Part shown: positions 33,293-42,699 of the stretch, one piece after another | Numbering within the stretch: the first letter of the stretch is position 1 | Layout: each line of letters opens with the position of its first letter | DNA from: Pontivivens ytuae | GTDB taxonomy: Bacteria; Pseudomonadota; Alphaproteobacteria; Rhodobacterales; Rhodobacteraceae | Length of the DNA stretch: 64,000 nucleotides | Direction of reading: 5' to 3' | NCBI RefSeq assembly: GCF_015679265.1 | Contig: NZ_CP064942.1 | Span: forward strand, 1,458,001 to 1,522,000 | Notes under the pieces: model-generated | The model's database searches: none | Told to the model about the DNA's origin: nothing | What the model saw: only the letters and a program-made list of their open reading frames with translations | Translations under genes and position numbers: made by a program

Positions 33293-36130
33293 ATGCGCTA
33301 CACGCCGACGGATTATGCTCCTTACGACTTCGCCAACCGCCGCCATATCGGGCCGTCCCCGGCCGAGATGGAGGAGATGCTGGGCGTGCTGGGTGCCGAA
33401 AGCCTCGATGCGCTGATCGCCGATGTGGTGCCCGCGGACCTGCGGCAGGGCGAGGAGCTCGACTGGGCGCCGATCAGCGAGCAGGAGGCGTTGAAGCGGC
33501 TGCGCGCGGTGGCGGACAAGAACACGGTCCTCACCTCACTGATCGGGCAGGGTTATCACGGGACGGTCACGCCGCCGGTGATCCAGCGCAACATCTTCGA
33601 GAACCCGGCCTGGTACACCGCCTACACCCCCTACCAGCCGGAGATCAGCCAGGGGCGGCTGGAGGCCCTGCTGAACTACCAGACGATGATCGCGGACCTG
33701 ACGGGGCTGGAGATCGCGAACGCCTCCCTGCTCGACGAGGCGACGGCGGCGGCCGAGGCGATGGCGCTCGCACAGCGGGCGGGAAAGTCGAAGGCGACGG
33801 CCTTCTTCGTCGATCACCACTGCCACCCGCAGACCATCGACGTGATCCGCACGCGGGCCGAGCCGCTGGGCTGGGACGTGATCGTGGGCGATCCGTTCGC
33901 AGATCTGGACCCGGAGGCCGTGTTCGGCGCGATCTTCCAGTATCCAGGCACTTACGGGCACTGTCATGACTTCTCGGAGGTGATTGCGAAGCTGCACGAC
34001 GCCAAGGCGCTCGCCGTGGTCGCCGCCGATCCGCTGGCGCTGTGCCTGCTGAAATCGCCGGGCGAGATGGGTGCGGATATCGCCATCGGCAACACGCAAC
34101 GCTTCGGCGTGCCGCTTGGCGCGGGCGGGCCGCATGCCGCCTACATGGCGTGCCGCGATGCCTACAAGCGGTCCATGCCGGGGCGTATCGTCGGCGTCTC
34201 CGTCGATGCGCGGGGCAACCGGGCCTACCGGCTGGCGCTGCAAACACGGGAGCAGCACATCCGGCGGGAGAAGGCGACATCGAATGTCTGCACGGCGCAG
34301 GCGCTGCTGGCGGTGATGGCGAGCATGTATGCCGTGTTCCACGGGCCGGCGGGTCTGCGGGCCATCGCGCAGCGGGTGCACCAGAAGGCGGTGCGCGTGG
34401 CCGACGCGCTGGAGGCCGTGGGCTACACGGTCGAGCCCGGCACCTTCTTCGACACGATCACGGTGGAGGTCGGCGCCCCGCGCGAGGCAGTGATGCGCGC
34501 GGCCGTCGAGGCTGGGCTGAACCTGCGCCGCGTCGGCGAAACGAAGATCGGGATCGCGCTGGACGAGGCCGTCTGGCCGGAGGAGATCGCGCGGCTCATC
34601 GCCGTCTTCGGCGGCGTGGATGGTGGCGAAACCGATGCCTACCGCCTGCCCGAGGCCCTGATCCGGCAGAGCGAGTACCTGACCCACCCGATCTTCCACC
34701 AGAACCGGGCGGAGGCGGAGATGACCCGCTACATGCGGCGTCTCGCGGATCGGGACCTCGCGCTCGACCGCGCGATGATCCCGCTCGGCTCCTGCACGAT
34801 GAAGCTCAACGCGACGGTGGAGATGATGCCGGTGAGCTGGCCGGAATTTTCCGCCATCCACCCCTTCGCCCCGGCCGATCAGCGCGCGGGTTATGCGGAG
34901 CTGATCGAGGATCTGAATGCGAAGCTCTGCGCGATCACGGGCTATGACGCGATCTCGATGCAGCCGAATTCGGGCGCGCAGGGCGAGTATGCAGGCCTGC
35001 TGACGATCCGCGCCTATCACAAGGCGCGGGGCGAGGAGCGGGACATCTGCCTGATTCCGGTGAACGCGCACGGCACCAACCCCGCCTCCGCCCAGATGGT
35101 GGGACTGAAGGTCGTGGTGGTGAAATGTACCGAGCGCGGCGATATCGACCTCGACGATTTCCGCGCGAAGGCGGAGGAGGCGGGCGACCGGCTCGCCGCC
35201 TGCATGATCACCTATCCGTCGACGCATGGCGTGTTCGAGGAGACGGTGCGCGAGGTCTGCGAGATCACCCATGCCCATGGCGGGCAGGTCTATCTCGACG
35301 GGGCGAACCTCAACGCGATGGTGGGGCTGGTGAAACCGGGCGAGATCGGCGCGGATGTAAGCCACCTCAACCTGCACAAGACCTTCTGCATTCCGCACGG
35401 CGGTGGCGGGCCGGGCATGGGGCCCATCGGGGTAAAGGCGCATCTGGCCGAGCACCTGCCGGGGCACGTGTCCGAGGGCGGCTCGGGCGCGGTCTCAGCG
35501 GCGACCTTCGGCTCGCCCTCGCTGCTGCCGATCTCCTGGGCCTACTGCCTGATGATGGGCGGCGCGGGGCTGACGCAGGCGACGAAGGTGGCGATCCTGT
35601 CGGCCAACTACATCGCCAAACGGCTGGAGGGCGCGTTCGACGTGCTCTATCGCGGCTCCTCGGGCCATGTCGCGCACGAGTGCATCATCGACACGCGCCC
35701 GTTGAAGGAGAGTGCGGGCGTCACCGTCGACGACGTCGCCAAGCGCCTGATCGACAATGGTTTCCACGCGCCGACCATGAGCTGGCCGGTGGCGGGCACC
35801 CTGATGATCGAACCGACCGAGAGCGAGCCGAAGGCGGAGCTCGACCGCTTCATCGCCGCGATGCTCTCCATCCGGGAGGAGGCGCGCGCGATCGAGGACG
35901 GCACGCTCGACCGGGAGAACAACCCGCTCGCCCACGCGCCGCACACGATGGAGGACCTGGTGGGCGACTGGGACCGACCCTACAGCCGCGAGCAGGCCTG
36001 CTTCCCGCCGGGGGCCTTCCGCGTGGACAAGTACTGGGCACCGGTGAACCGGGTCGACAACGCCTATGGCGACCGGAACCTCGTCTGCTCCTGCCCGCCG
36101 CTGGAGGAATACCTCGAAGCGGCCGAGTGA
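33293..36130 (+). CDS. gcvP: Glycine dehydrogenase (aminomethyl-transferring), P protein
   Basis: A 945-residue single-chain P protein, the PLP-dependent decarboxylase of glycine cleavage. The PLP lysine lies in [20 protein letters not shown], and the Gly-rich [10 protein letters not shown] and [10 protein letters not shown] segments of the two fused halves are present. I prefer the ATG at 33293, where homology ([16 protein letters not shown]) begins and SD spacing is normal, over 33284, which abuts AGAGG. It completes gcvTHP; gcvL (lpd) is not in the window. Confidence 0.95.
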   Translation: MRYTPTDYAPYDFANRRHIGPSPAEMEEMLGVLGAESLDALIADVVPADLRQGEELDWAPISEQEALKRLRAVADKNTVLTSLIGQGYHGTVTPPVIQRNIFENPAWYTAYTPYQPEISQGRLEALLNYQTMIADLTGLEIANASLLDEATAAAEAMALAQRAGKSKATAFFVDHHCHPQTIDVIRTRAEPLGWDVIVGDPFADLDPEAVFGAIFQYPGTYGHCHDFSEVIAKLHDAKALAVVAADPLALCLLKSPGEMGADIAIGNTQRFGVPLGAGGPHAAYMACRDAYKRSMPGRIVGVSVDARGNRAYRLALQTREQHIRREKATSNVCTAQALLAVMASMYAVFHGPAGLRAIAQRVHQKAVRVADALEAVGYTVEPGTFFDTITVEVGAPREAVMRAAVEAGLNLRRVGETKIGIALDEAVWPEEIARLIAVFGGVDGGETDAYRLPEALIRQSEYLTHPIFHQNRAEAEMTRYMRRLADRDLALDRAMIPLGSCTMKLNATVEMMPVSWPEFSAIHPFAPADQRAGYAELIEDLNAKLCAITGYDAISMQPNSGAQGEYAGLLTIRAYHKARGEERDICLIPVNAHGTNPASAQMVGLKVVVVKCTERGDIDLDDFRAKAEEAGDRLAACMITYPSTHGVFEETVREVCEITHAHGGQVYLDGANLNAMVGLVKPGEIGADVSHLNLHKTFCIPHGGGGPGMGPIGVKAHLAEHLPGHVSEGGSGAVSAATFGSPSLLPISWAYCLMMGGAGLTQATKVAILSANYIAKRLEGAFDVLYRGSSGHVAHECIIDTRPLKESAGVTVDDVAKRLIDNGFHAPTMSWPVAGTLMIEPTESEPKAELDRFIAAMLSIREEARAIEDGTLDRENNPLAHAPHTMEDLVGDWDRPYSREQACFPPGAFRVDKYWAPVNRVDNAYGDRNLVCSCPPLEEYLEAAE

Positions 36131-36221
36131 CGCGGGAACGCGCGGTACTACCTTCCGTTGTGTGATTGAACGGCGCGCCGAGACCTGGCGCGCCCAGCTT
36201 GCACCGGAAGGAGTTGGACGA

Positions 36222-36692
36222 ATGAAGGACACGGCACACGATCTGAGCGCGAACGCCAAGACCGCCGTTGTCGAGGGGCTGCACAACGCGCTGGCCGACG
36301 TGACGGTCGCGACGAAGAAGGCGCAGTTCTACCACTGGAACGTCACCGGCATGGCCTTCGGCTCGCTGCATGCGCTGTTCGAGGAGATCTACACCGATCA
36401 CTTCGCCGCTCAGGACGAGATGGCCGAGCGGATCCGCGCGCTGGGCGACTTCACCGAAGGCAGCTTCGCGCAGGCGCTGGAGCGCTCCGACATCGAAGAG
36501 GCGAAGAACGTGATCCCGGCGGAGAAGATGGTCGAGGACATGGCGGAGGCGCAGGAGATGATCTCCGGCAGCCTCAAGACGCTCGCCGAAACCGCGACGA
36601 AGCAGGGCGACGACCTGACCGAGGACCTCGCCATCGGGCGGGCGCAGGCGCATGAGAAGTTCGCCTGGATGCTGCGCGCGCATCTGGGCTGA
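36222..36692 (+). CDS. dps: Dps-family DNA-binding ferritin-like protein
   Basis: A 156-residue Dps/ferritin-like protein that protects DNA by oxidising and storing iron in a dodecamer. The ferroxidase-site helix KKAQFYHWNVTG and then LHALFEEIYTDHFAAQDEMAERIRALG hold the His, Asp and Glu ligands. AAGGAG lies before the ATG at 36222, and the longer in-frame open stretch upstream is rejected. It is monocistronic and ended by a strong terminator. Confidence 0.93.
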   Translation: MKDTAHDLSANAKTAVVEGLHNALADVTVATKKAQFYHWNVTGMAFGSLHALFEEIYTDHFAAQDEMAERIRALGDFTEGSFAQALERSDIEEAKNVIPAEKMVEDMAEAQEMISGSLKTLAETATKQGDDLTEDLAIGRAQAHEKFAWMLRAHLG

Positions 36693-36715
36693 CGGACTGA
36701 CCCGTCACGAAAGAA

Positions 36716-36749
36716 GGCCCGGCGCGTGGTGGCGCCGGGCCCTTTTTTT
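36716..36749 (+). terminator. Rho-independent terminator after dps
   Basis: GGCCCGGCGC (36716-36725), a six-base loop and the exact complement GCGCCGGGCC (36732-36741) are followed by C and seven T residues. It ends the dps transcript, 24 bases after its stop, and separates it from the converging copper chaperone gene. Confidence 0.93.
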
Positions 36750-36765
36750 GCGGATGACGCGCGGC

Positions 36766-37320
36766 TCAGTGGTCGTGGCCGCTGTGCTCACCGTCGCCAT
36801 GCTCCATAGCGGCATCGCCGTGGTTGCCATGATCGCCGTGGCCCCCGTGATCGCCATGGCCGCTATAATCCATGCCGCCGGCGCGGTTCTCGGCCGCGAA
36901 GTCGACGACGATCTCGCCCGCATTCTCGAAGACGAGGGTGACCGGGTAGTTCTCCCCTTCCACCAGCTGGTTTTCGAGCCCCATGAACATCACGTGGAAG
37001 CTGCCGGGGCGCAGCTCGACCGTCTCACCGGCGGGGATGGGGATACCGCCCTCGACCTCGCGCATCCGCATGATGCCGTCGTCGTTCTCGGTCAGGTGCA
37101 GCTCCATGCGCGCGGCGACATCGGAGCGGGCCTCGATCAGCGTGTCGTCGGTCTCGCCCTCGTTGGTGATGCTCAGAAAGCCGCCGGAGGCGCGGGCGAC
37201 GGTCGTGGTCGCGCGGGCCCAGGGATGGTCCAGCTTCAGCTCGCCCAGCTCGTAGTCGTGGGAAAAGGCAGGCGCAGCGAGCATCGCGGCGAGGGCCGCG
37301 GCGGAAAGGATGCGTTTCAT
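36766..37320 (-). CDS. Periplasmic copper chaperone, PCu(A)C family, with His-rich tail
   Basis: A 184-residue exported protein with a signal peptide ending AFS. The PCu(A)C copper-binding residues are present: Met/His in MELHLT, a Met in GIMRM, and the C-terminal HVMFM. These proteins deliver Cu(I) to cytochrome oxidase Cu(A). The last 40 residues are a tail of repeated His-Gly-Asp units (about 13 His), which may buffer Cu or Zn. It is followed in the same direction, upstream in the genome, by a small exported Cys protein. Confidence 0.9.
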   Translation of the reverse strand: MKRILSAAALAAMLAAPAFSHDYELGELKLDHPWARATTTVARASGGFLSITNEGETDDTLIEARSDVAARMELHLTENDDGIMRMREVEGGIPIPAGETVELRPGSFHVMFMGLENQLVEGENYPVTLVFENAGEIVVDFAAENRAGGMDYSGHGDHGGHGDHGNHGDAAMEHGDGEHSGHDH

Positions 37321-37357
37321 GTGGGATATCCTGTTCTGACGTGTTGGTCTTGCGGTG

Positions 37358-37711
37358 TCAGATCAGGACGGGTGGCCCCCTGCCCTGCGGCAGCATGAGG
37401 TCGGGGCGCACGTGCACCGGGGTGCCCTCGACGGGGAGCGCTCCGATAAGGGGGCGGGACAGGGGGACGGCCGCGCTGCCGCCGCGCACGCTGAGGGCCG
37501 CCGCCACGGCGAAACAGGCTTCACAGTGGAGGGCTGCCTCGCCCCCTTCGCTCTTGGCACGGCACAGGGCGTGGAGGGTCCCGTCGGGAGCGACCACGTA
37601 GGTCGGGCGGTGATCGGAGGTCGCGGCCTGCGCCTGAACGGCCCCGGCGATGCCCAACGTTAGCGTGAGCAGAGCGGCCAGAACAATCCGTGAGCATGTG
37701 CGCAAGACCAT
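37358..37711 (-). CDS. Small exported protein with Cys pair, copper-linked by context
   Basis: A 117-residue protein with a Sec signal (hydrophobic residues 8-25, cleavage near AQA). The mature chain has Cys in HALC and then HCEACFAVAA, a pattern seen in DUF2946-like proteins near copper genes. It is the first gene in a minus-strand pair with the PCu(A)C gene (37 bases apart). Family assignment is tentative; metal handling is inference from its neighbour and its cysteines. Confidence 0.65.
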   Translation of the reverse strand: MVLRTCSRIVLAALLTLTLGIAGAVQAQAATSDHRPTYVVAPDGTLHALCRAKSEGGEAALHCEACFAVAAALSVRGGSAAVPLSRPLIGALPVEGTPVHVRPDLMLPQGRGPPVLI

Positions 37712-37740
37712 ACAATGCTATATGCACTCAAGGCGTTGGC

Positions 37741-38877
37741 ATGGCAACGCAGAGCCCGAGGGGTCACTCATTGCGCGACGATCAGGAACATCAGGGCGCG
37801 TTTCCGCAGCTTCCACCCATCGACGCGACGAGTTCGCGCGCCGTCGATCTGGGGGCGAAGATCGCGATGATGCTGATGGCGCTGATCGTGCTCTTCATCG
37901 CGTTGGAGGCGGCGTTCGTGATCCTGGCGCCGATGAGCCTGGGCATCGTGCTGTCGCTGGTGCTAGGCCCGCTGGCTGCCAACCTGGAGCGGCGGGGGCT
38001 GAAGCCGTTCATAGTGGCAGCGCTTCTGACGCTGCTGACCGCGGTGTCGCTGGCACTGATCGTGGCAGGGATCATCCTGCCGATCCGCGACTGGATCGCC
38101 CGCTCGCCCGACATCTGGTACCGCCTCCGTGAGCTCGGCGCACTGCTCGAGGCGCAGATGGCCGGAATCGAACGCGCGGCCGAGCAGGTAGGCGAAGCCA
38201 TCGGCGGCGGGGCCGGCGGCGGCGAAGTCGGACTGCGCCAGCAGGCGGATCCGCTCACCTCCGTCCTGCCCGCGCTGAAGCTCGCACCGATGCTGATCGG
38301 GCAGTTCCTGATCTTCCACGTCACGATCTACTTCTTCATCGCGACGCGGGCGGAGATTCGGGACTACGTCCTCTCATTCTGCCTGTCGCGGCGGGCGCGG
38401 TGGCGGGTCGCGCGGATCTTCCGCGATATCGAGCGGGGGATCTCCCACTACTTCGCGACGATCGCGGTGATCAATTGCGGGCTGGGGCTGGTCACGGCAG
38501 CGATCTGCTGGGCCTTCGGGATGCCCAATCCGCTGGTCTGGGGCGGGCTGGCCGCAGTGCTCAACTTCGTGCCCTACCTGGGACCGGCGCTGATGACGGC
38601 GATCCTGTTCTCGGTGGGGCTGATCACGTTCGATCCGGTGCTGACCGCGTTCCTGATGGCGATGAGCTATGTGGCGGCGAACCTCTTCGAGGGGCAGTTC
38701 CTGACGCCCTCGCTGGTCGGGCGGCGGCTGGTATTGAACCCGCTTCTGGTGTTCTGCGCGCTGAGCTTCTGGCTGTGGCTCTGGGGGGCGGCGGGCGCGT
38801 TCCTCGCGACGCCGATCCTCTTGGCCGGGAAGGTCGTGCTGCGGCACCTGACGCCGCAGCACGTTGAACGGTTCTAG
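37741..38877 (+). CDS. AI-2E family transporter
   Basis: A 378-residue integral membrane protein of the AI-2E/PerM family. Helices pair at about residues 40-60 and 65-80, then 90-120, and after a periplasmic stretch at 180-215, 255-285 and 285-345. The family ending PYLGPAL and the following TFDPVL and FEGQFLTPSLVG region are present. Proposed roles include export of small molecules and Na+-coupled antiport; the AI-2 link is not general. The ATG at 37741 is preferred over 37690. The stop shares the tetranucleotide CTAG with the converging gene. Confidence 0.88.
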   Translation: MATQSPRGHSLRDDQEHQGAFPQLPPIDATSSRAVDLGAKIAMMLMALIVLFIALEAAFVILAPMSLGIVLSLVLGPLAANLERRGLKPFIVAALLTLLTAVSLALIVAGIILPIRDWIARSPDIWYRLRELGALLEAQMAGIERAAEQVGEAIGGGAGGGEVGLRQQADPLTSVLPALKLAPMLIGQFLIFHVTIYFFIATRAEIRDYVLSFCLSRRARWRVARIFRDIERGISHYFATIAVINCGLGLVTAAICWAFGMPNPLVWGGLAAVLNFVPYLGPALMTAILFSVGLITFDPVLTAFLMAMSYVAANLFEGQFLTPSLVGRRLVLNPLLVFCALSFWLWLWGAAGAFLATPILLAGKVVLRHLTPQHVERF

Positions 38878-39224
38878 CGCTTCGCCCCGCGCCCGATCTG
38901 GGCACCGACAAGGAAGGCCTCGATCAGTTGCGCGGTCAGTGCCGACCCGGCGAGGGCCGGAGTGGCGGCCGCGGGCGGTGGCGTGACGCGGACCTTGCGG
39001 CGGCGCCCCAGCAGCAGGACGATCAGGCCCAGCACGAACAGCGCCCCGGCCACGATCGCGCAGGCGATGATCGCGCCGTAGAGCCCGATCAGCCAGATCA
39101 GGCCCGCCGCGACGCCGAAGCCCAGCGCGCCGACGAAAAGGATGCCCGCGATGATGCCGCTGACGATGCGCTTGCGCAGGTAGGCCGCCTGGGCGGTGAG
39201 ACCCGTCAGAGCGGTGGACAGCAT
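38874..39224 (-). CDS. Small membrane protein, phage-holin-like family (Holin-X type)
   Basis: A 116-residue protein with two transmembrane helices (about residues 22-45 and 48-70) and a cationic loop RRRK. Such proteins are often named phage holin family, but they occur in pairs with DUF883-like proteins in the envelope of many proteobacteria and are not phage. It converges with the AI-2E gene, sharing its stop by a CTAG overlap, and follows the DUF883-like gene by one base. Function is unknown; envelope stress is a guess. Confidence 0.72.
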   Translation of the reverse strand: MLSTALTGLTAQAAYLRKRIVSGIIAGILFVGALGFGVAAGLIWLIGLYGAIIACAIVAGALFVLGLIVLLLGRRRKVRVTPPPAAATPALAGSALTAQLIEAFLVGAQIGRGAKR

Positions 39225-39225
39225 C

Positions 39226-39564
39226 CTATTTCCGGCCCTGCATCAGGCCGAAGAGCAAGCCGAGCCCCGCGGCGACGGCGAGCGCGGTCAGGGGACGTTC
39301 ACGCACCGTGCGCTCCGCATCGGCGGTCAGGCGGCCGATCTCGTCCTGTGCGCGGTGCGCGGCCTCCTCGCCCCGCAGCTTGAGGAGCTGCGCGCGGGCG
39401 TGCAGATCCTCCATCGTCTCGTCGGTGCGCTGCTTGCCGAGCTCCAGCAGCGTGTCGCTGAGGCGGGAGATGTCGGCCTTCAGCGTCTCGACCTCGCGCT
39501 GGAGGTCCTCGGCGCTCTTGCCGGTCTTGATCGGGGTGCCGTTCGTCGAACTCTGGGTCGCCAT
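39226..39564 (-). CDS. DUF883-like membrane-anchored protein
   Basis: A 112-residue protein with a long amphipathic helix or coiled coil (about residues 18-85) and a C-terminal transmembrane segment ALAVAAGLGLLFGLM. This is the ElaB/YqjD (DUF883) layout, which in E. coli anchors ribosomes to the inner membrane. AAGGAG precedes the ATG at 39564; a longer in-frame frame upstream overlaps pobA and is rejected. It is probably co-transcribed with the holin-like gene. Confidence 0.78.
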   Translation of the reverse strand: MATQSSTNGTPIKTGKSAEDLQREVETLKADISRLSDTLLELGKQRTDETMEDLHARAQLLKLRGEEAAHRAQDEIGRLTADAERTVRERPLTALAVAAGLGLLFGLMQGRK

Positions 39565-39628
39565 GTCGGGGTCTCCTTCGAGGTGGATCACACCCCACCA
39601 ACCCCTTGCACTGACAGGCGGTTCCGCG

Positions 39629-40777
39629 TCAGAGCGGCAGGCCCGAATAGTTCTCGACGAGGACCTTCCGGGCGGCCGCACTCTCGCTGAGCACGGCAAG
39701 CTCGCTTTCCTGCATCCGCTGGTCGAAATCCGACTGGTCGGGGAAGCGATGCATGGTCGTGGTGAACCACCAGGAGAAGCGGACGGCCTTCCACACGCGG
39801 GCGAGCGCGCGGGTCGAGTAATGCTCCAGCCCGCTGCGGTCGCCCGATTGCGCGGCGATGATCCCCTCGGCGAGGTACTGGACGTCGGACATGGCGAGGT
39901 TGAGGCCCTTCGCCCCCGTTGGTGGCACAATGTGAGCCGCGTCACCGCAGAGGTAGAGCGGCCCGTACTGCATAGGCTCGGCAACGAAGCTGCGCAGGGG
40001 CGCTGCCGATTTCTCGATGCTCGGGCCCGTTACCAGCGATTCGGCGGCCTCGGCCGGCAGGCGGCGGCGCAGTTCGTCCCAGAAGGCGTCGTCGGACCAG
40101 TCAGCCGGATCCTCGCTGGCGGGCACCTGGATGTAATAGCGCGAGAGCATCGCGTTGCGCATGGAGGCCAGAGCGAATCCGCGGGGGTGATTGGCGTAGA
40201 TCAGCTCCTCGGCCACCGGGGGCGTCTCGCTCAGCACGCCGAGCCAGCCGAAGGGATAGATCCGCTCGAAGAGCTTAATGCGGTCCGCGGGAATCGCCCG
40301 GCGGCTGACACCGTGATAGCCGTCGCAGCCCGCGATTAGCTCGCAGGTGATCTCATGTCGCTGTCCGCCCTGGCTGAAGCTCGCGCCGGGGCCGTTGAGA
40401 TCCAGCTCGATGTTGGAGACCTCGTGCAGGATCGTCACCGCATCCGCGTCGGAGCCGTCGTAGAGATCCTTCGTCACCTCGGTCTGGCCGTAGACCATGA
40501 CGGGCCGGTCGCCGAAATCGACGCGGTGGCGATGCCCCTCCCACGCCAGCTCGATGCCGTGATGAACGAATCCCTCCGCCTGCATCCGGGTGCCGAGGCC
40601 CGTGCTCTCCAGCAGATCGACGGCCTGCTGCTCCAGCACGCCGGCGCGGATGCGGGACAGCACGTGGTCGCGCGACTGCCGCTCCAGAATGACCGAGGAT
40701 ATGCCCGCCTGGGACAGGATGCGAGACAGCATCAGACCCGAGGGGCCGCCGCCGATGATGAGGACCTGTGTTTTCAT
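39629..40777 (-). CDS. pobA: 4-hydroxybenzoate 3-monooxygenase
   Basis: A 382-residue flavoprotein hydroxylase that converts 4-hydroxybenzoate to protocatechuate with NADPH and O2. The FAD motif is GGGPSGLM (residues 9-16), the DG motif is in AGCDGYHG, and GDAAHIVPPTGAKGLN is the second FAD contact. The start at 40777 is where homology begins. The divergent pobR gene is 33 bases upstream, the usual gene pair. No downstream protocatechuate dioxygenase genes lie in the window. Confidence 0.95.
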   Translation of the reverse strand: MKTQVLIIGGGPSGLMLSRILSQAGISSVILERQSRDHVLSRIRAGVLEQQAVDLLESTGLGTRMQAEGFVHHGIELAWEGHRHRVDFGDRPVMVYGQTEVTKDLYDGSDADAVTILHEVSNIELDLNGPGASFSQGGQRHEITCELIAGCDGYHGVSRRAIPADRIKLFERIYPFGWLGVLSETPPVAEELIYANHPRGFALASMRNAMLSRYYIQVPASEDPADWSDDAFWDELRRRLPAEAAESLVTGPSIEKSAAPLRSFVAEPMQYGPLYLCGDAAHIVPPTGAKGLNLAMSDVQYLAEGIIAAQSGDRSGLEHYSTRALARVWKAVRFSWWFTTTMHRFPDQSDFDQRMQESELAVLSESAAARKVLVENYSGLPL

Positions 40778-40810
40778 GACACAAGCATAGGCGCGGTCCC
40801 TTAAGCTTGA

Positions 40811-41692
40811 ATGGACGCAGGGCGCGCGATCCTGCACAAATCGAACATGGTGCCCGCGTTCAGCCTGTATGGAGAGGAGCAGCCCGGCGATCTGCCGGAC
40901 GTGCTGCATTGCGAGACGATCGCGGCGCGCGCGGCCTTGCACGGTTGGCTGATCTCGCCGCACCGGCACATGCGGATGCACCAGGTGCTGCGGCTGACCG
41001 CGCATGGGGCGATGGCGGAGGTGGACGGGGCACGCTTTCGCCTCGACGCGCCTTGTCTCGTGAACATGCCGCCGCAGGTCATCCACGGCTACGACTTCGA
41101 TCCGGGGACGGAGGGCTGGGTGCTGACCCTGCCGACGGAGCTGGTGATGGGCCGCGGCCTCGCCCGGCCCTTCGTGGCGGAGGGGGCCGGAGACGACATC
41201 GCGCTGTTCGACCTGATCGCCGCGGAGCATGCGGGCCGCGCGCCGGGCCGGGCGGAGCGGTTGCGGGCGCTCGCCGCCGCCCTGCTGATCGGCATCACCC
41301 GCGGCGGGGCGGAGGATGAGGAGGACGAGACCGGCCACCCGACCCTCCGCCGCTTCGCCTTGCTGATCGAGGAGCATTACCGCAAGCACCTCCCCCTGCG
41401 CGCCTATGCCGAGCAGCTCGGCATCACCGCCACGCATCTCTCCCGCCTCGCGCGGGAGGCGACCGGCGCCCCCGCCTCGCGGATGATCGAGGATCGGATC
41501 GTGCGGGAGGCGCGGCGCGAGCTCGCCTATACCGCCCTGCCCGTCAGCCAGGTCGCCTACGCGCTCGGCTACGAGGATCCGGCCTATTTCAGCCGGGTGT
41601 TCTCGCGCGCCACGGGCATGTCGCCGACGCAGTTCCGCACGCGGATCGGCCATGACGGGCCGCTGTCCACCGGGAACGGCGCGAAACGCTGA
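40811..41692 (+). CDS. pobR: AraC-family regulator of pobA
   Basis: A 293-residue AraC/XylS regulator. The N-terminal cupin sensor holds residues 15-150. The C-terminal double helix-turn-helix is clear: LRAYAEQLGITATHLSRLAREATG and then VSQVAYALGYEDPAYFSRVFSR. Its position divergent to pobA with a 33-base gap and the family suggest activation of pobA by 4-hydroxybenzoate. The ATG at 40811 may be too early; the ATG at 40847 (MVPAFSLYGE) is an alternative that would leave more promoter space. Confidence 0.88.
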   Translation: MDAGRAILHKSNMVPAFSLYGEEQPGDLPDVLHCETIAARAALHGWLISPHRHMRMHQVLRLTAHGAMAEVDGARFRLDAPCLVNMPPQVIHGYDFDPGTEGWVLTLPTELVMGRGLARPFVAEGAGDDIALFDLIAAEHAGRAPGRAERLRALAAALLIGITRGGAEDEEDETGHPTLRRFALLIEEHYRKHLPLRAYAEQLGITATHLSRLAREATGAPASRMIEDRIVREARRELAYTALPVSQVAYALGYEDPAYFSRVFSRATGMSPTQFRTRIGHDGPLSTGNGAKR

Positions 41693-41702
41693 GGGGGAAT
41701 GT

Positions 41703-41779
41703 TGGTGGCGGGGGGGAGACTTGAACTCCCGACCTCACGATTATGAGTCGTGCGCTCTAACCAGCTGAGCTACCCAGCC
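41703..41779 (-). tRNA. tRNA-Met (CAT), elongator
   Basis: A 77-base cloverleaf with encoded CCA. It has T8-A9, a D-arm GCTC...GAGC, an anticodon stem CACGA/TCGTG with loop CTCATAA (anticodon CAT), a variable loop AGGTC, and a T-arm GGGAG-TTCAAGT-CTCCC. The acceptor is GGCTGGG over CCCCGCC, which leaves a T4:C69 mismatch. The presence of a normal D-stem and no initiator features points to elongator methionine; a CAT anticodon could also be lysidine-modified tRNA-Ile. Confidence 0.92.
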
Positions 41780-41841
41780 ACTCTGGCGGGTCACATATCG
41801 GCCCGCGCGGGGGGCGTCAAGCGACGCTATGCGCCGCGCCG

Positions 41842-42330
41842 CTACGACAGGCAGGCCGACAGGGGCAGCACCGCCTCGCCCGCCGCGTCGAAGCGGGCCG
41901 TGGCACCGCCGGCGGAGATTGCGGCACCCTCGATCTCCGGCCCGCGAATGGTGTAGAGCGCGCCCGCCCCGACCTCCATCCGGTCGTCCACGTCGAAGTT
42001 GAAGGCGACGCCCTCCTCCGCCGGCAGGCTGTTGAGCGAGAAGCTGAGATCGGTGGCGCCGCGAAGCGGCTGCGGCATCTCCTCCACGAATTCCGCACCG
42101 CGGATGACGCGCAGCGCGTCCTCCGGCCCGCGTGCGTTCCGCGGCATGTCGAAATGGACGCCGCCGAGCGAGGTGGTGAAGTCGAGCGTGAAGCTGAGCG
42201 CGCCGAGCGGACACGCCCCGGCATTCTCGATCACGATGCGGTCGCGGGGTGCGCCCTCCCGAAAGAAGACGTGGACCTCCGCCAGCGCAGCGGTCGGCAG
42301 GAGGGAGAGGACGAGGATCGGGATACGCAT
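41842..42330 (-). CDS. Exported protein of unknown function
   Basis: A 162-residue protein with a signal peptide (MRIPILVLSLLPTAALAE). The mature part is beta-rich and acidic and carries only two Cys (in GACPLG and in SACLS near the end), which could form a disulfide. I do not recognise the family; the arrangement of beta strands hints at a small periplasmic barrel or an Ig-like fold. It is 48 bases upstream (minus direction) of the next gene, so an operon with the renalase-like gene is possible. Confidence 0.7.
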   Translation of the reverse strand: MRIPILVLSLLPTAALAEVHVFFREGAPRDRIVIENAGACPLGALSFTLDFTTSLGGVHFDMPRNARGPEDALRVIRGAEFVEEMPQPLRGATDLSFSLNSLPAEEGVAFNFDVDDRMEVGAGALYTIRGPEIEGAAISAGGATARFDAAGEAVLPLSACLS

Positions 42331-42378
42331 GGGACACCTCCGGTCGTCCGAAAGGCTCCGCCGAATCCCGGCGGCGGG

Positions 42379-42699
42379 TCAACTGCGCAGCTTGCCCCGG
42401 AGCTTCAGCGACAGCCGGTTGAGCGCGTGAAGGTCCGCCGTCCCCTCCAGCACCGCCTCGCCCAGGGCGATGGCATGCGCCAGCCGGTCGGGCGGGGTGT
42501 TGGCCCAGGCGGGGGGCTCGACGACCTCGCGCCAGGGCCGCTCCATCGTGGCGTCGAGCAGGATGCGGGCGAAGCAGTGATCCTCGTGCACCGGCCAGTC
42601 GCGGGTGCGGGCGGCGCGGGGCAGGCGTTCGCCGACCAGTTCGCGCCATCGGCGGCGCAGCGCGTCGTCCTCTTCCCGCGGGTCGTCGAGTGGGTTCAC
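42379..42699 (-). CDS. Conserved small protein of unknown function
   Basis: A 106-residue soluble protein starting at a GTG (42699) that overlaps the stop of the oxidase gene (GTGA). Conserved-looking blocks are WPVHEDHCFARILLDA and RPWREVVEPPAW and the helical end LAHAIALGEAVLEG. I cannot assign a domain; relatives in Rhodobacterales are sometimes labelled GCN5-related but no GNAT motif is visible. Translational coupling to the oxidase suggests a shared task. Confidence 0.68.
   Translation of the reverse strand: MNPLDDPREEDDALRRRWRELVGERLPRAARTRDWPVHEDHCFARILLDATMERPWREVVEPPAWANTPPDRLAHAIALGEAVLEGTADLHALNRLSLKLRGKLRS

Noticed and set aside
38874..39224. Holin-like protein as a sign of prophage
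   Set aside because: No integrase, capsid, terminase or lysis genes nearby; the gene pairs with a DUF883-like protein, a common chromosomal arrangement.
40353..40804. Frames inside pobA as separate small genes
   Set aside because: They are alternate-frame shadows of pobA, which has complete FAD motifs.
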